The position numbers were made by a program, and so were the translations under genes. The notes under the pieces are model-generated. The model saw only the letters and a list, made by a program, of their open reading frames with translations, did not search any database and was not told the DNA's origin. From Melastoma dodecandrum (Eukaryota; Streptophyta; Magnoliopsida; Myrtales; Melastomataceae), in contig JARUPY010000537.1 in the NCBI GenBank assembly GCA_029817715.1, positions 2,232,001-2,296,000 of the forward strand: a stretch of 64,000 nt of DNA, in the 5' to 3' direction. Below are positions 46,228-57,503 of the stretch, piece after piece (the stretch's first letter is position 1; each line of letters opens with the position of its first letter).

Positions 46228-49200
46228 TCACACCAGAGACACATCCAAGCTTCCCTCAGCATCACCTTTCACTCCTGGTGAAAACTCGTCATCCTTTCGA
46301 CCATCTGGTTTATGTATCACTGTAAGTTTACTGCGCATATTGACAAATCTCGAAGTTGGAATCACCTTAGTGAACAAATCTGCAACTTGTTCTTCTGAGC
46401 TGATGTGAAGGAGATTTAGCAGTCCTGCACACACCTTCTCTCGTACAAAATGAAAATCAATCTCCACATGTTTGGTTCGAGCATGCAAGACCGGATTTGC
46501 TGCTAAGTGTATAGTGCTCAGGTTGTCATAGTAAATGACTGGACTCACATCAGCTGGAACATTTAATTCATGCAGCAAACCTTGTACCCACGTAACTTCT
46601 GCAATCCCATCAGCCAACGCACGAAACTCTGCTTCGGTAGAGCGTGAAATAACCCGTTGCTTGTGGATGCCCAGGATATCAAATTCGGACCAAGGAATGT
46701 ACAATAACCCCCGGTGCTTCGTCTATCATCAGGGCAACTTGCCCAATCCGCGTCTGTGTAACACGAGATGTCAAAAGACTGTCCAGGAGCAAACGTTATA
46801 CCATAAGACTTTGTGCTCTTAAGGTACCGCAAGATGCGTTTTACAGCTTGAAAATGAGTTGAGGTTGGCTGACTCAGGAACTGACATGCCTTATTTACTG
46901 CAAAACTTATGTCAGGCCGTGTATTGGTACAATACTGAAGAGCACCAACTAGACTTCTATATATAGCTGGATCAGGCAATATATCCCCTTCATATTTGGA
47001 CAACGTGCCAGTAGTTGCCATAGGTGAAGCGATTGCCTTACAGTCGAGCATTCCTGCCTTTTCCAGCAAATCAGTAATATATTTATCCTGACATAAATGT
47101 AGTGAGCCACCATTTCTTGTCACTTGGAATCCAAGAAAGTAGGATAACTCACCAAGATCCTTTAGAGCAAACTTATCATGCAACCTCGGAAGAAGGGCTG
47201 TAATTCCTTTAATATTTGACCCTGTGACAATAATATCATCAACGTAAACAAGCAAAATAACCATTCCTGCATCTATTTTCTGATAGAACAGTGAAGCATC
47301 TGCCTTGGAGTTAGTGAAACCCCATTGATCAAGACAAGAACTCAGTTCCATATACCACTCCCAAGGGCTTTGCTTAAGACTATACAAGGCCTTTTTTAGA
47401 TGACAAACATGAGATGGTCTTTGAGGATCTTCAAAACCTGGTGGTTGAGTCATGTAGACAGTCTCATGTAATTCTCCGTTGAGGAAGGCGTTGTGCACAT
47501 CGAGCTGTCGTAAGGGCCAGTCATATGTAACAGCAACACATAATACAATCCGAATGGTTTGCTGTTTTACCACTGGGCTAAAAGTCTCTTTGTAATCAAC
47601 TCCGGGTGTCTGATGAAAGCCTTTCGCCACCAATCTCGCTTTACATCTTTCCAATTTCCCTTCTGAGGTGAGTTTCACCTTATATACCCATTTACAGCCA
47701 ATCACTTTGTGCGCCTCATGACGTGGAACGAGTTCCCAGGACTGGTTTCGCTTTAGTGCCTCAAGTTCAGCTCTCATAGCATCTGTCCACACTCGAGATG
47801 CAAGCGCCTCATGCACAGAAGACGGTTCAGTAGGTATTGAGGTAGAAACGGTAGACAGGGTAGTAGTGTGTAGTTTAGGTTTGAATACTCCTGCTTTGGA
47901 ATGGGTAATCATTGGATGAAAATTCCCTTGAGTGAAGGGTAGTTGAGATACATCCTCTGTCAATGGAAGCAATGGTGAAGTTGGGAACACATTAGAACTA
48001 GTTCTCTGCATACTATCATTAACTGCAGAAGAACGGCTGAATGTTGCAGAAGGAGAACAAGTCCTATCAGACTGAGGGGAAGGAAAGATAAGTAAGGAAA
48101 CAGAGGAAGGAACAGGCTGTACATTAGATTGGGGAAGACTATGGAATGGAAAGGAGCCCTCATTAAAAATAACATCTCTGGAGACATAAACACGACCGGA
48201 CTGAGGTTCGAGGCAAATATAGCCTTTATGGGAAGAGCTTCGACCAAGATATACGCAAGAAATCGACCGTGTGTCAAGTTTATGTCTTGAGTATGGACGA
48301 AGATTAGGAAAACAAAGACAACCAAACACACGGAGGTAACTGTAATCTGGAGTAGTTCCATGCAGGAGGGTAAATGGAATTTTGAACTGTAAGACACGAG
48401 TGGGTAACATGTTGATAAGAGAAACGGCTTCTGTAAATGCATATACCCAGAATTGAGTGGGAAGACGAGCATGATTCAGTAGCGTAAGGCCAACTTCCAC
48501 GATTTGTCTGTTCTTTCGCTCTACGCGCCCATTTTGCTGAGGGGTATGCAGACAGGACAGCTGATGAAGAACACCATGCTGAATGAGATAGTTATGAATC
48601 GACCGGAACTCACCACCCCAGTCAGAACGAACCGTTTTAAGAACAGCATCAAATTGAGTTTTGATCATGGCATGGTACTGTGTGAACGCTTGAAGAGCTT
48701 GAGAGTTTGTGGTTAGGAAATAGATCCACGAAAAACGTGTGGCATCATCAACAAGAAGAAGAAAATAGTTTGCCCCTGTGATAGACTTAACAGGGGAAGG
48801 ACCCCCCAAATCTGCATGTATAAGTTGAAATGGAGCTGTAGCATGTGAAGTAGACAGAGGAAAGGGTAAACGATGATGTTTACTCACTATACAAGACTGA
48901 CAGAAATTAAGAGTATCAGTAGTAGTAGGAAGGTTACACGACTTGAGTAACCGAAACAAAACATCAGAAGACGGATGCCCTAGTCTGGAGTGCCACAGAG
49001 ACTTGCTCAGTGGTGACAAAGCCGAAGTACCGTATGCACAAGGTAGAATTGCGATAAGAGCAGATGGGATGAAGCTGGAGTGTGACAGAGGTGACACGGA
49101 GGAAGGAGAGGGGTTGGCAAGTTGTGTAGAAGCTCTGGAAGGAAACCTATATAGCCCCTGCTCCATCTTGCCCCGAAGGATGGTTTGGTTGGTTTTGATG

Positions 49201-50465
49201 TCCTTGATAAAAAAGGAATTGGAGTTAAATTCAATAGAGATGTTATTATCCTGACACAGTCTTGAGACACTAAGCAATTTCTGAGGTAAAGAAGGTGTAT
49301 GGAGAAGACAGTTCAAGGAAAGGGATCCTGAAGTAGTATGCAAATTGCTATTTCCAATGTGGGCTATACCAACGTGGTGACCATCGCCTATCATGACAGA
49401 GGATGTACCTTGATAAGGGGCAGGATTCTGAAGATCAGTCGCATTAGGAGTAACGTGATGTGTTGCCCCAGAGTCGAGAAGCCAGGTCTCAGGTGCTATG
49501 GTGGATGGGACGAGAGTCTCAGGAGCTTGATGAGGAACAACAGGAGGTGGAGGAGGAATGGTCTGAACAGGATAGAAAGATGGGACTGCAAACGGCTGAA
49601 GGTTTGTGTAGTAAGTACGAGGTAAGGGGTTAGTATGAGGAAAGGATGGTGTATAGGTTGTATTTAGCCTGTGGTAGCAAGAGGCTGCCGTGTGACCAAA
49701 CTTAAAACAAATTTGACACTTTGGTTTTGGTTTTGAAAAATTTCTAGGAAAAATATGAGGTCTGGGAGGAGTATTTATGTGGGATTGTGGTCGGGAAGGA
49801 GGAGGACCCAAAAGGCCAGGATGGGTTTGTGCGGCTGAAGTAACAGGTGACTGAATTGCAGGAGTATACTGGTGGGTTTCTGGTTTAAGGAACCTGGAAT
49901 GAGGTCTCACATCACTTGTATGAAAGGAGGAGAGCTGTACCTGAGGAACGAAGCTCTCCAGTGCCTGTCGCCGCTCAAGACGCATATCAAAGCTCAGCAG
50001 CAGATTTTGAACTTCCTCGACGCTAGGCTGATCTGGTCGGCTATAGACAGCAGTAACCACAGCATCGTATTCGGCCGGTAACCCCTCCAGCATATACCAG
50101 ACATAGTCCCCGTACTTAACCGGTTCACCAATTGCACTCAATTGATCCGACAGGGATTTGAGATTGCTGAGATATTGCTGCATCGAGCGTCCGTCCTTCC
50201 GAAGCTGTTGCATCTGGGTACGCAGATTGACGACACGAACAGTAGAAGTAGATTCATATCTCTGCTTAAGAAGCTCCCAGACTTCACACGAAGTTTTACA
50301 TCCTACTACTTGACTGAGAGGTTCCGCAGTTAACGACGAAAACAGAAGACTCATTACTATCTTATCACTGCGCTGCCACTCCTTATATTCTGGATTTATG
50401 ATCAGCATATTATCATCAAAATACTGGGAAGGGGATTCCAAGCGACCAAAAATAAAGTCCTCCAA
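46228..50465 (-). pseudogene. Copia gag-pol polyprotein, 5' truncated, one frameshift in RNase H
   Basis: A single frame from about 50465 to 46663 encodes ~1270 residues: gag (UBN2-like, EWQRSDKIVMSLLFSSLT), zinc knuckle CQICFKFGHTAASC (~residue 245), aspartic protease WLLDSGATHH (~330), pre-integrase HSRLGHPS, integrase core (HADLGGP, then D and E motifs with HTPQQNGRVERK), RT with LLVYVDDIIVTG (~1075) and RNase H with YTDADWASC (~1235). At 46660-46663 one A is missing in a short run, after which the RNase H end continues in another frame to about 46228 (STEAEFRALADG, HARTKHVEIDFHF). The RT has KQSPWEWY where KQAPRxWY is usual. The real gag start has been lost with the 5' LTR deletion. Confidence 0.9.
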
Positions 50466-50480
50466 ACCACCCTCTCATTA

Positions 50481-50666
50481 CTCCAGTACGATTACACTGC
50501 ACTGACAGACATATATATTCTGTCCTCTGTGCATAACAGAAAACCAAACGCAACGCAGTAACAGAACGCTTTACACAGTGACGTAATTCAAAGGGGGGAG
50601 AGGGCCTGGGCTTGTTTCACTGGGCTGCAACACAATAGTTGAGCCTCTCTGGTTTTGATTCCTATA
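50481..50666 (-). repeat. Truncated 5' LTR of the copia element
   Basis: Matches 45971-46157 closely, with small differences (for instance CCTATA for CCTACA at the outer end and a short rearranged GTAATTC stretch). The remaining ~175 bp of the LTR are absent. Confidence 0.8.
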
Positions 50667-50671
50667 GACAA

Positions 50672-52740
50672 TAGCGGCGCTAATGGCAAAGATTAGCCTG
50701 TCTAGATTAGCTCATGATGCAATATGCCAGTGTCGGCAATAGCAGACGAAGGTGGTCCTGGCGAAGGCTGTAAATTATGCTCTTGAAAAGTTCTGTTGAT
50801 CTTGTTAGTCTTTCTGTTTGTCTGATAGTTCGTCTGTCAGTAATGGGAGATCGGAGCAATGTATATACTATTCATTCCAGATTGTTGCTGCTTTGGCTTG
50901 CAAATCTTATGGCATCGACCAGCAGATACCGCAACCGCCTTTGTTTTCGACTGTTCTTTTATGCGAGTGCGGAACGAGAGTGCCTTTCCTGTCGATAAGC
51001 CTCTGGAAATCAAACGGGTTTCTGATCTGACAAAATACGTGATGCGGATAAGTAGATTGAAGTACTTCTAGGGTCAAGGCCCTGTGCCATCTCCCCGAAA
51101 CGTGCAGTTTGGCTTTTGCTGTTGTCCTGAACTTTCACTTATGGATGAATACAACATCCAGGTTGATTGCCCCAAACATGTCTGCTCAAAACATGTTTCT
51201 GCCTAGATAAGGTTGATCGCCTTTGTAACCACTTAGTTGCGAAGCATGATAGCAAAACTAAACAACAATGTGAGATCGTATAATCATTTCTAGTTTACCG
51301 CAAGACTTTATTCAAGTTTTGCTCATCTTTGTGGATCGTCACGGATTTCATCGACAACTTGGAGTGACCCAAAGTGAATACATTGTTGACAAATTCTACA
51401 CGAACGCTGAGAAAACTTCAAAGACGAACTACAACTAAAGAACTTTCACAAAACGAACAAAGTTGGCAAAACGATGTTCATCTCGTACATTGCACTCGTT
51501 TTAAAGAATTAGTCACCTCCACTATGAAATTACATTGCAGTAAGGAATAATATGAATATCCCTCTAGAAGTTGAAGAATATCAAGAACAAATATATTGGT
51601 TCTGTAATATCGAGTGTTTTCACAAGGAAACTCAAAAGCAAAAATGGTGTTTGAAGCTTAGAGTTTTTCAGGCTTTTTTATTTATAAATATCATGGACCT
51701 CGACAACCGTTAGGCGTTTGAAAGGAGGAGCCTCGTCCATTCATGAAATTGACCGATTCTAACATCAAAAACGTTGGTTCGTGAAAATGTGCGACCGTTC
51801 AACATGACCGTTTGTGCGCCATAATCGTCTCTAACTTTCAACTTCAATTTTTTTGACATGAACGCATTGAAATGACCAAATAATACTCTATTTATTCAAT
51901 GATGTAATCTATTGATATGCTTTTGATGATGAGTCGTACGGTAGGGTGAACTGCTATGACCTTATAGAAGCTTAGTTGACCGTTACAGAACCTTGACAGC
52001 AGTAACCTGTAATTTGGATATCCTTCTTAAAATAGGAAAAATATCACGAAAATATTTTCTAAATCATCCAATGATTATTATGTTATTGGAAAATATTTTT
52101 ATAATTAGATTTAATAATTAATTAATTATTAATTATCTTAATTGTTTTATTAATTCAAATGAGGCATATTCTTAGAAATATTATTTTGAATTAATATTAA
52201 ACTATTTATCTAGTAATACAAACCATAAAAATTGAAAATAATATAATTCTCCTATTAGATTATGTTAATAAGAAACATCCCTCAAACATTCAAATTATAT
52301 GGTTAGCGTGATGAACTAATCTGGAACGGATCAATTTATTTTGGGAATAAATCATTTATTATTTCCATTTATAGGAAGTTGATGATATGACCAGATCGAA
52401 CCTCATGTAGCGCACTATCGTGGGATTAAAATATCCAATTGATACAAAATTAATTTTTGGATAGTCTCCAATAGATATATGAACTAGCGATCAAATTTCT
52501 CAGGTTGGAAATAAAATATTATTTCTTTTCAACTATAGAAGGGTGCTTATCGAATTTGGCCTCAACTTTCTATAATGCGTTTTCTTGAGATTGGAAGATC
52601 GGATTGATATGAAATTAATCAGATATTGTCCTAAATTGATTTATGCATTACAGGAATGCACTTGATCGCATTTTATATTTAGCAAAATAAACTTCCTTAA
52701 TAATAGAAGGACGAAGCTGTCTATAAAAGAGTTTGGTTGG
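50672..52740. other. Intergenic sequence with a decayed kinase-flank copy
   Basis: 50672-50760 continues an open frame interrupted by the copia insertion. 51230-51400 resembles 62880-62980 (CATCGACAACTTGGAGTGA against CATCGACGACTTGGAGTGA), the 3' flank of the right-hand kinase. 51500-52700 is AT-rich with no gene. A CTATAAAAG box lies at about 52722. Confidence 0.4.
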
Positions 52741-52849
52741 TCGGTTTTTGTGAGTGGTGTTAAGTCTTGGCATTCTTGCAGTATTAGTATGGTGTTTTAA
52801 CGTGTGTGAGTGTGCAGGACGAATTCTCCAGGCGAGCGTTTCCGTAGGA

Positions 52850-53290
52850 GGTGATTATAAGAGGTTGAGCGTCGGTGAAGCCGCTCCGGAGACGCCGGTG
52901 GTTACGGATCCTAGGGACTCGACCGGGACATTGTCCGTAACGTCGGCTGCATGCAACAGGGTATGGGGAGAAGGTCCGCTGGTTGGCGAGTCGGCGTACA
53001 GAATTGGTCGGAGAGAAGGAGCACATAGCAGGCGTAAGCGGTGAGGGACGGATAACCTTCTGTAGTTGGTTATTTGGTTGTCTTTTTGTTTGCAACAGGT
53101 GTGTCTTGGTGAAGTCACTCCGTAGGCGTTGGTTGTTGTGGATCTGAAGGACTTTGCGGAAAAGCTATTCGTACCTTCAAGCTGCATGCAGCAGGACCTT
53201 GGGAGAAGATTACGTGTTGGCGAGTCGGCGTACAGTAGGTCCAGGAGAAGGAATCCATTGCAAGCACAAGTGGTGAGGGACTACAGCCTC
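52850..53290 (+). repeat. Two-unit diverged tandem duplication
   Basis: The segment GCGTCGGTGAAGCCGCTCCG..GGCGAGTCGGCGTACAG at 52868-53000 recurs diverged at 53100-53234. A TATA box (TCTATAAAAG, ~52721) precedes it and a 96-codon frame starting near 52754 with a hydrophobic N-terminus runs through unit 1. It could be an LTR-type repeat or an old gene; I cannot decide. Confidence 0.4.
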
Positions 53291-56200
53291 ATGTAGAGAT
53301 TTATCTTTGTTGTTTTGTAAGTTATATCGAAAATACAAAAATAGAAGTGCACCAGACGACGTCCGAACACATGAAGGAAGTGCCATTGATCCTGAATCCA
53401 GATCCACAGAAAGGACAGCTCGCTACTGAGTCACAGAAGCCTGAAGTTTCAAGTCAGAGTTCTATGCTCATTGAGCCTGGTTAATTTCCTTGTGATTCGA
53501 CCTACACACATTTCAATCTCAACAAGAGAGTTTTTTAATCTTACTACCTGTACGCGCGCCTTCCGGCCTAGCACGCGCGCGGGCGCTGGTCCCTCGTCCA
53601 AAAATGGCTCCGTTTGTAAAAAAGTGTTGTTTAACCTAGGTAAACGATTACGGAGTCGCCACCGACTTATTTTTTTAAAAATGGTCTAAGTCGGAAAACC
53701 AGAGTAGGGTTCGGGGATCCCTAATTACTAACTCTTACACTTAAGCATGCGAAAAGGTGGCGTTTGCTCCAAAAAAAAAAGTTTGCTTTTGGTTAACGAG
53801 TGTTGGACCCGATCCGGGCATGACTCCGGACTCATGTCAATGTTTTACGGGCGTTGGACCCGATTCGGGCCTTTTGGGCCCGAACTCATGTGTGTTGGTT
53901 TAGCAAACAACATGCGACAATAAAACCCTAAAGCCTAACAGCATGCACCGCAACCACAGATCAAGTATTTAGATCAAAGGGAGCGGGGAAGGGTGGTGAT
54001 CGTGGGCCTATGCACTTGGGCCCACGACCCGTTACATGTGGAAATAAAGAAAATCGGGAGGCTCGCACCTCCCTCATGTACCTGAGATGACGGTTGGGGC
54101 CGCTTTAATATCTTGACATCGCGGTTTTTACACACGCGGAAAGATCCACGTGGTTTGATACACGCGCCTTCATGTAACCTTCGGTCTTTGGCCTCCGTCT
54201 TGTTGAATTCTCGCACTCCTCGATTGATGTTCATGTAAAGCAAACAAGAGAGTGGTCAGAAAGTTCTAGTTTAAATCAAATCGAATGATTAGAACTTAAT
54301 TGAGTAAGAAGCATACTTACGGGGCGTTATGAGCCCGTTGATGTCGATCGTCCGCGCCGTCGGAGGATGATATTCCTTGGTAGTTAATTCATCAGTGTTT
54401 ACGTATGAATCGGTGGGGTCGGATTGTGATCCTCCTCCTCACTTTCAGCTCACCCGAACTGAAGTTCCCTCAGCGCGATCCAGGCGAGGAGCTGAGGCGA
54501 TCGCACGACTGAAGAGGCGCCGGCGTCGTCAACTGCATCTCAGGTGGTGGAGTCCGCCGACGCTAGATCCAGGAGAACCTCGTCAGTGTTGAGAACTGGA
54601 CCTGGAATCGCCGCCGGGAGGCTGATGGGGAGCGCCAGGGACGGGCTGTGGGAGGACGCCGTCGTCGTGAAGCGCCGGGAGAGGGTTCGCCGGAGATGGG
54701 CGCCACGGCAAGAGGACGTCGCGGAGGAGGGTCGCCGCTGCCGTGAGATTCGAGACCGTCGGGAAGCCGGGATGAGGAGCCGCCTTGGGGCGCAGGTTGC
54801 TGGGATTTGGAGCATTGGTGGCGATCGTTGCTGCTTCTGAAGAGCAGGGCTGCTGGGTGGCGCCGGATCTTGGGGGGATCTCGGATTGGGGGATGGTGGC
54901 TGGTCCCCGGGATGCCGTGCCTGATTCTGAGGCTGCTTTGGGCTTGGGACGACGATGGCGGAGGTAGCATTTGCAGAAGGTGAGACAACCGGCGTCGGGA
55001 GAGGAGGAGCTGCGAGCGGGTCATCCGGGAAGTCCTTGGCTCGTCGCAAGGAACCAGGTTGGCGAAGAGCCAGGCTGTTCAGGGGAGGCCGTCGTGTATG
55101 CGGCTGGTTATGGGTCGTCGTCTTCGTTGTTCGGGGACGCCGGGAAGCTGGGATGGAGAGCCACTTTGGGGCATGGGCCGACGAGCTGGACCTGGAGGTG
55201 GGTCGCCGGTGTCGATGAAGGGGTTGGAGTCGCCGTCGGCGTGTCGAGGCTGAGGAGTGAATACTCGTTCACTGCGTAGGGAAGCACCATCTCCGTTGCC
55301 GTGTTGGAACATTCACCTGGAGTCGCTGGGGGCGTGGGGAAGGTTGGTTCACTACGGCACCGCGCGGTATGAAGATATCAGGAACGATGGGGATCACCGA
55401 GACTGTTCCTGGATGGAGACTAGGACAGGGAATCGCGGTCGACAACGGTGACACTGTTGGCCATCTATCGAACCTGCACTGGTAAAGTAAACAATCAGAA
55501 GCAAACGAGGCCTCCCGTGACGCACATGTGCGGTCACGGGAAGCGGAGACGCTATTTGTTGATCGTTGCTGGAATTCCTGAAGATATTACTCCCGTAGAC
55601 ATTGAAGCTTCCTCTGCTCTTTGATGTGAGAATCATAATCATCTCTGGTTGCAGCTGACGGAGGTTGGGATGAAGTTGGCAACAAAGGGTCTCCTCATGT
55701 GGAATCAGACCGACCTTGGTGGTTTTCGAGTAGGATCAATCGAAAGTCACGAAGAAAGGTTCTGCTCTCTCCCCCCGTTTCTTTTTTTCTTTCTTTTGGT
55801 TGATCCTCCATCCCCCTGGTTTGTGTGCGTCCTCCCTCTAGGAAAATCTCCTGGTTCCCCAAAATCTCGGGGAGGTTCGTGGGAAGCCGTTGTGGGGCCT
55901 GAACGTGTGCTCCGTGATTCTCTGCTAAGTGGGGTTCAACGACCTAGTAGTATCCTTCCTGGCAGACGATTTACTACGAATAGTCTTCCAGCTGCCCTTT
56001 CTCAGGTGAATGAATATATATTATCGATTTTCAATTCCGTTGTCCAGATTGTTCATTGGTTACAACAACAGCCGAACGTGTCTTCCATGCTTAATTATTG
56101 ATTTGCCTTTCGTCTTTCATAATTTGGTGACTTTAGTCTCGAATTAATTCGAGTCGAACAATTAAACAGAAGTTAGGTTGATCACCTGTCCCGTCTTTCT

Positions 56201-57500
56201 AATCACCAAATATAAGATTGTCTTCGCATGTTATTTGTTACATGGATAGTTCTTTCTTTCAAGCAGTTCTTGGGCTCTTGATGTTTTCCTGTCGCTAGCT
56301 TATGGGTTTGTTGTTTCCTTCAGCGCAGGCTAGTGATCAATCTTTGCCCTTCACAAGGTAAAATCGCCAGTAGTTCGAATTCCCAGTTCTCGACTTGTTA
56401 TTTGTTTGGCTGATTTTTTTTGTTTCCGCTTATTTCGAGGAGCGGGCTAACCCGGAAACTCCTTCTAAGGACAGGAAGGTCTAGCAGATGAACTGATAGC
56501 CATTTTGATCTTCGAATCCGCTAACACCTTTTTGTCATTTCAATTAGCATCGCACTAGTTGTTTGGCGGGACGCTATCGGAGGCTGCGGAAATGGTGTCT
56601 CTCGTCGAATTCGACAAGTACCAGAGGGTTGTAGGTTCAAAAGCTAGAGTATCGCATCAGAGGTTCATTGAACTGTTCGACATCCCAGGCTTGAAGCACT
56701 TGCCATTGTCTCTTTTCGTGTTCAAAGATGAACTGAGGCTAGCTACTATGCATTTTTTCCGTTGGCCTTTCCTTAGCAGTACGCCTCGGTTGAGTAGATA
56801 ATAAATTTGGGGTATTTACACTACCCCATGGTTAAAGAAATTAATTTCTTATATTACAGAAGGTTTTACCTTTGACTGAAAACGGCCGAAAGTGGATGTA
56901 GGCTATTTGCTGTACCACTATAAAACCTTTGTATTCTCTGAATTCATTTCGAAGTCCATTTCATACATTCTGTAACTACAGAAGCCTGAACAAAATGTTT
57001 TGTTTTACAGCAACTTTCTTCACTGTAAGGGTTGTGGAAAAACGTTAAAGTGATCCTTAATTAGACTTTAACACTAATTTACCCCCTCTTAGTGTAATCT
57101 TCAGGCCAACATGATCAGCATTGAAAACACGAAAACATTATCAGTGGGTGTGCCCGATGTTGCTAAGGCACCGCTTGTTGGTGTAGTGGCACCATCCTCT
57201 CTGATCACTCCTGACCACTTGGTGTTGGGTCACTGATTTTCCGATGTCGTGACACCGTTCTTTCTGATCACTACAGACCAGTGGGTGCAGCAGCACTTGT
57301 ATTCAATTCCACATATATGAGCCAGGAGTAAACCATGGACAGCAGAGTGTGGCTGACCGTAGAAGAGCATCAGATGGTGCCGTCCATGGCTTGTCCTTGT
57401 ATACATTCTTGTGGAACAAGGTTCGGTCCCCAGAAACAGGCTGGGGGGCCGTCTTTAAGCAAAATCCATCTCAAGAATTCCTTGTGATTTGCTATCATGT
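53291..57500. other. Intergenic region including a GC-rich block
   Basis: 53640-53700 contains CGGAGTCGCCACCGACTTA, a word I associate with dispersed plant repeats. 54340-55460 is GC-rich, with overlapping open frames on both strands and no domain. 55640-57300 contains short frames only (for instance 56559-56801, unassigned). 57300-57400 matches the 3' flank of the second kinase (GAGCCAGGAGTAAAC at both, 57316 and 62988). Confidence 0.35.
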
Positions 57501-57503
57501 TTC

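Larger units (their letters stand above)
45796..50666 (-). mobile_element. Ty1/copia retrotransposon with 5-bp target duplication
   Basis: The element is bounded by GACAA at 45791-45795 and 50667-50671. The 3' LTR (left) is complete; the 5' LTR (right) keeps only its first ~186 bp and is joined directly to gag sequence. The R/U5 part, primer-binding site and gag N-terminus are therefore missing. The polypurine tract GCAGGGAAG precedes the 3' LTR. The deletion makes it non-autonomous, although most of the polyprotein is open. Confidence 0.85.

Noticed and set aside
54540..55049. Overlapping open frames on both strands (170 codons and less)
   Set aside because: The block is GC-rich and low in complexity, so open frames arise in several frames at once. 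The peptides are Arg/Pro/Ser-rich with no domain.
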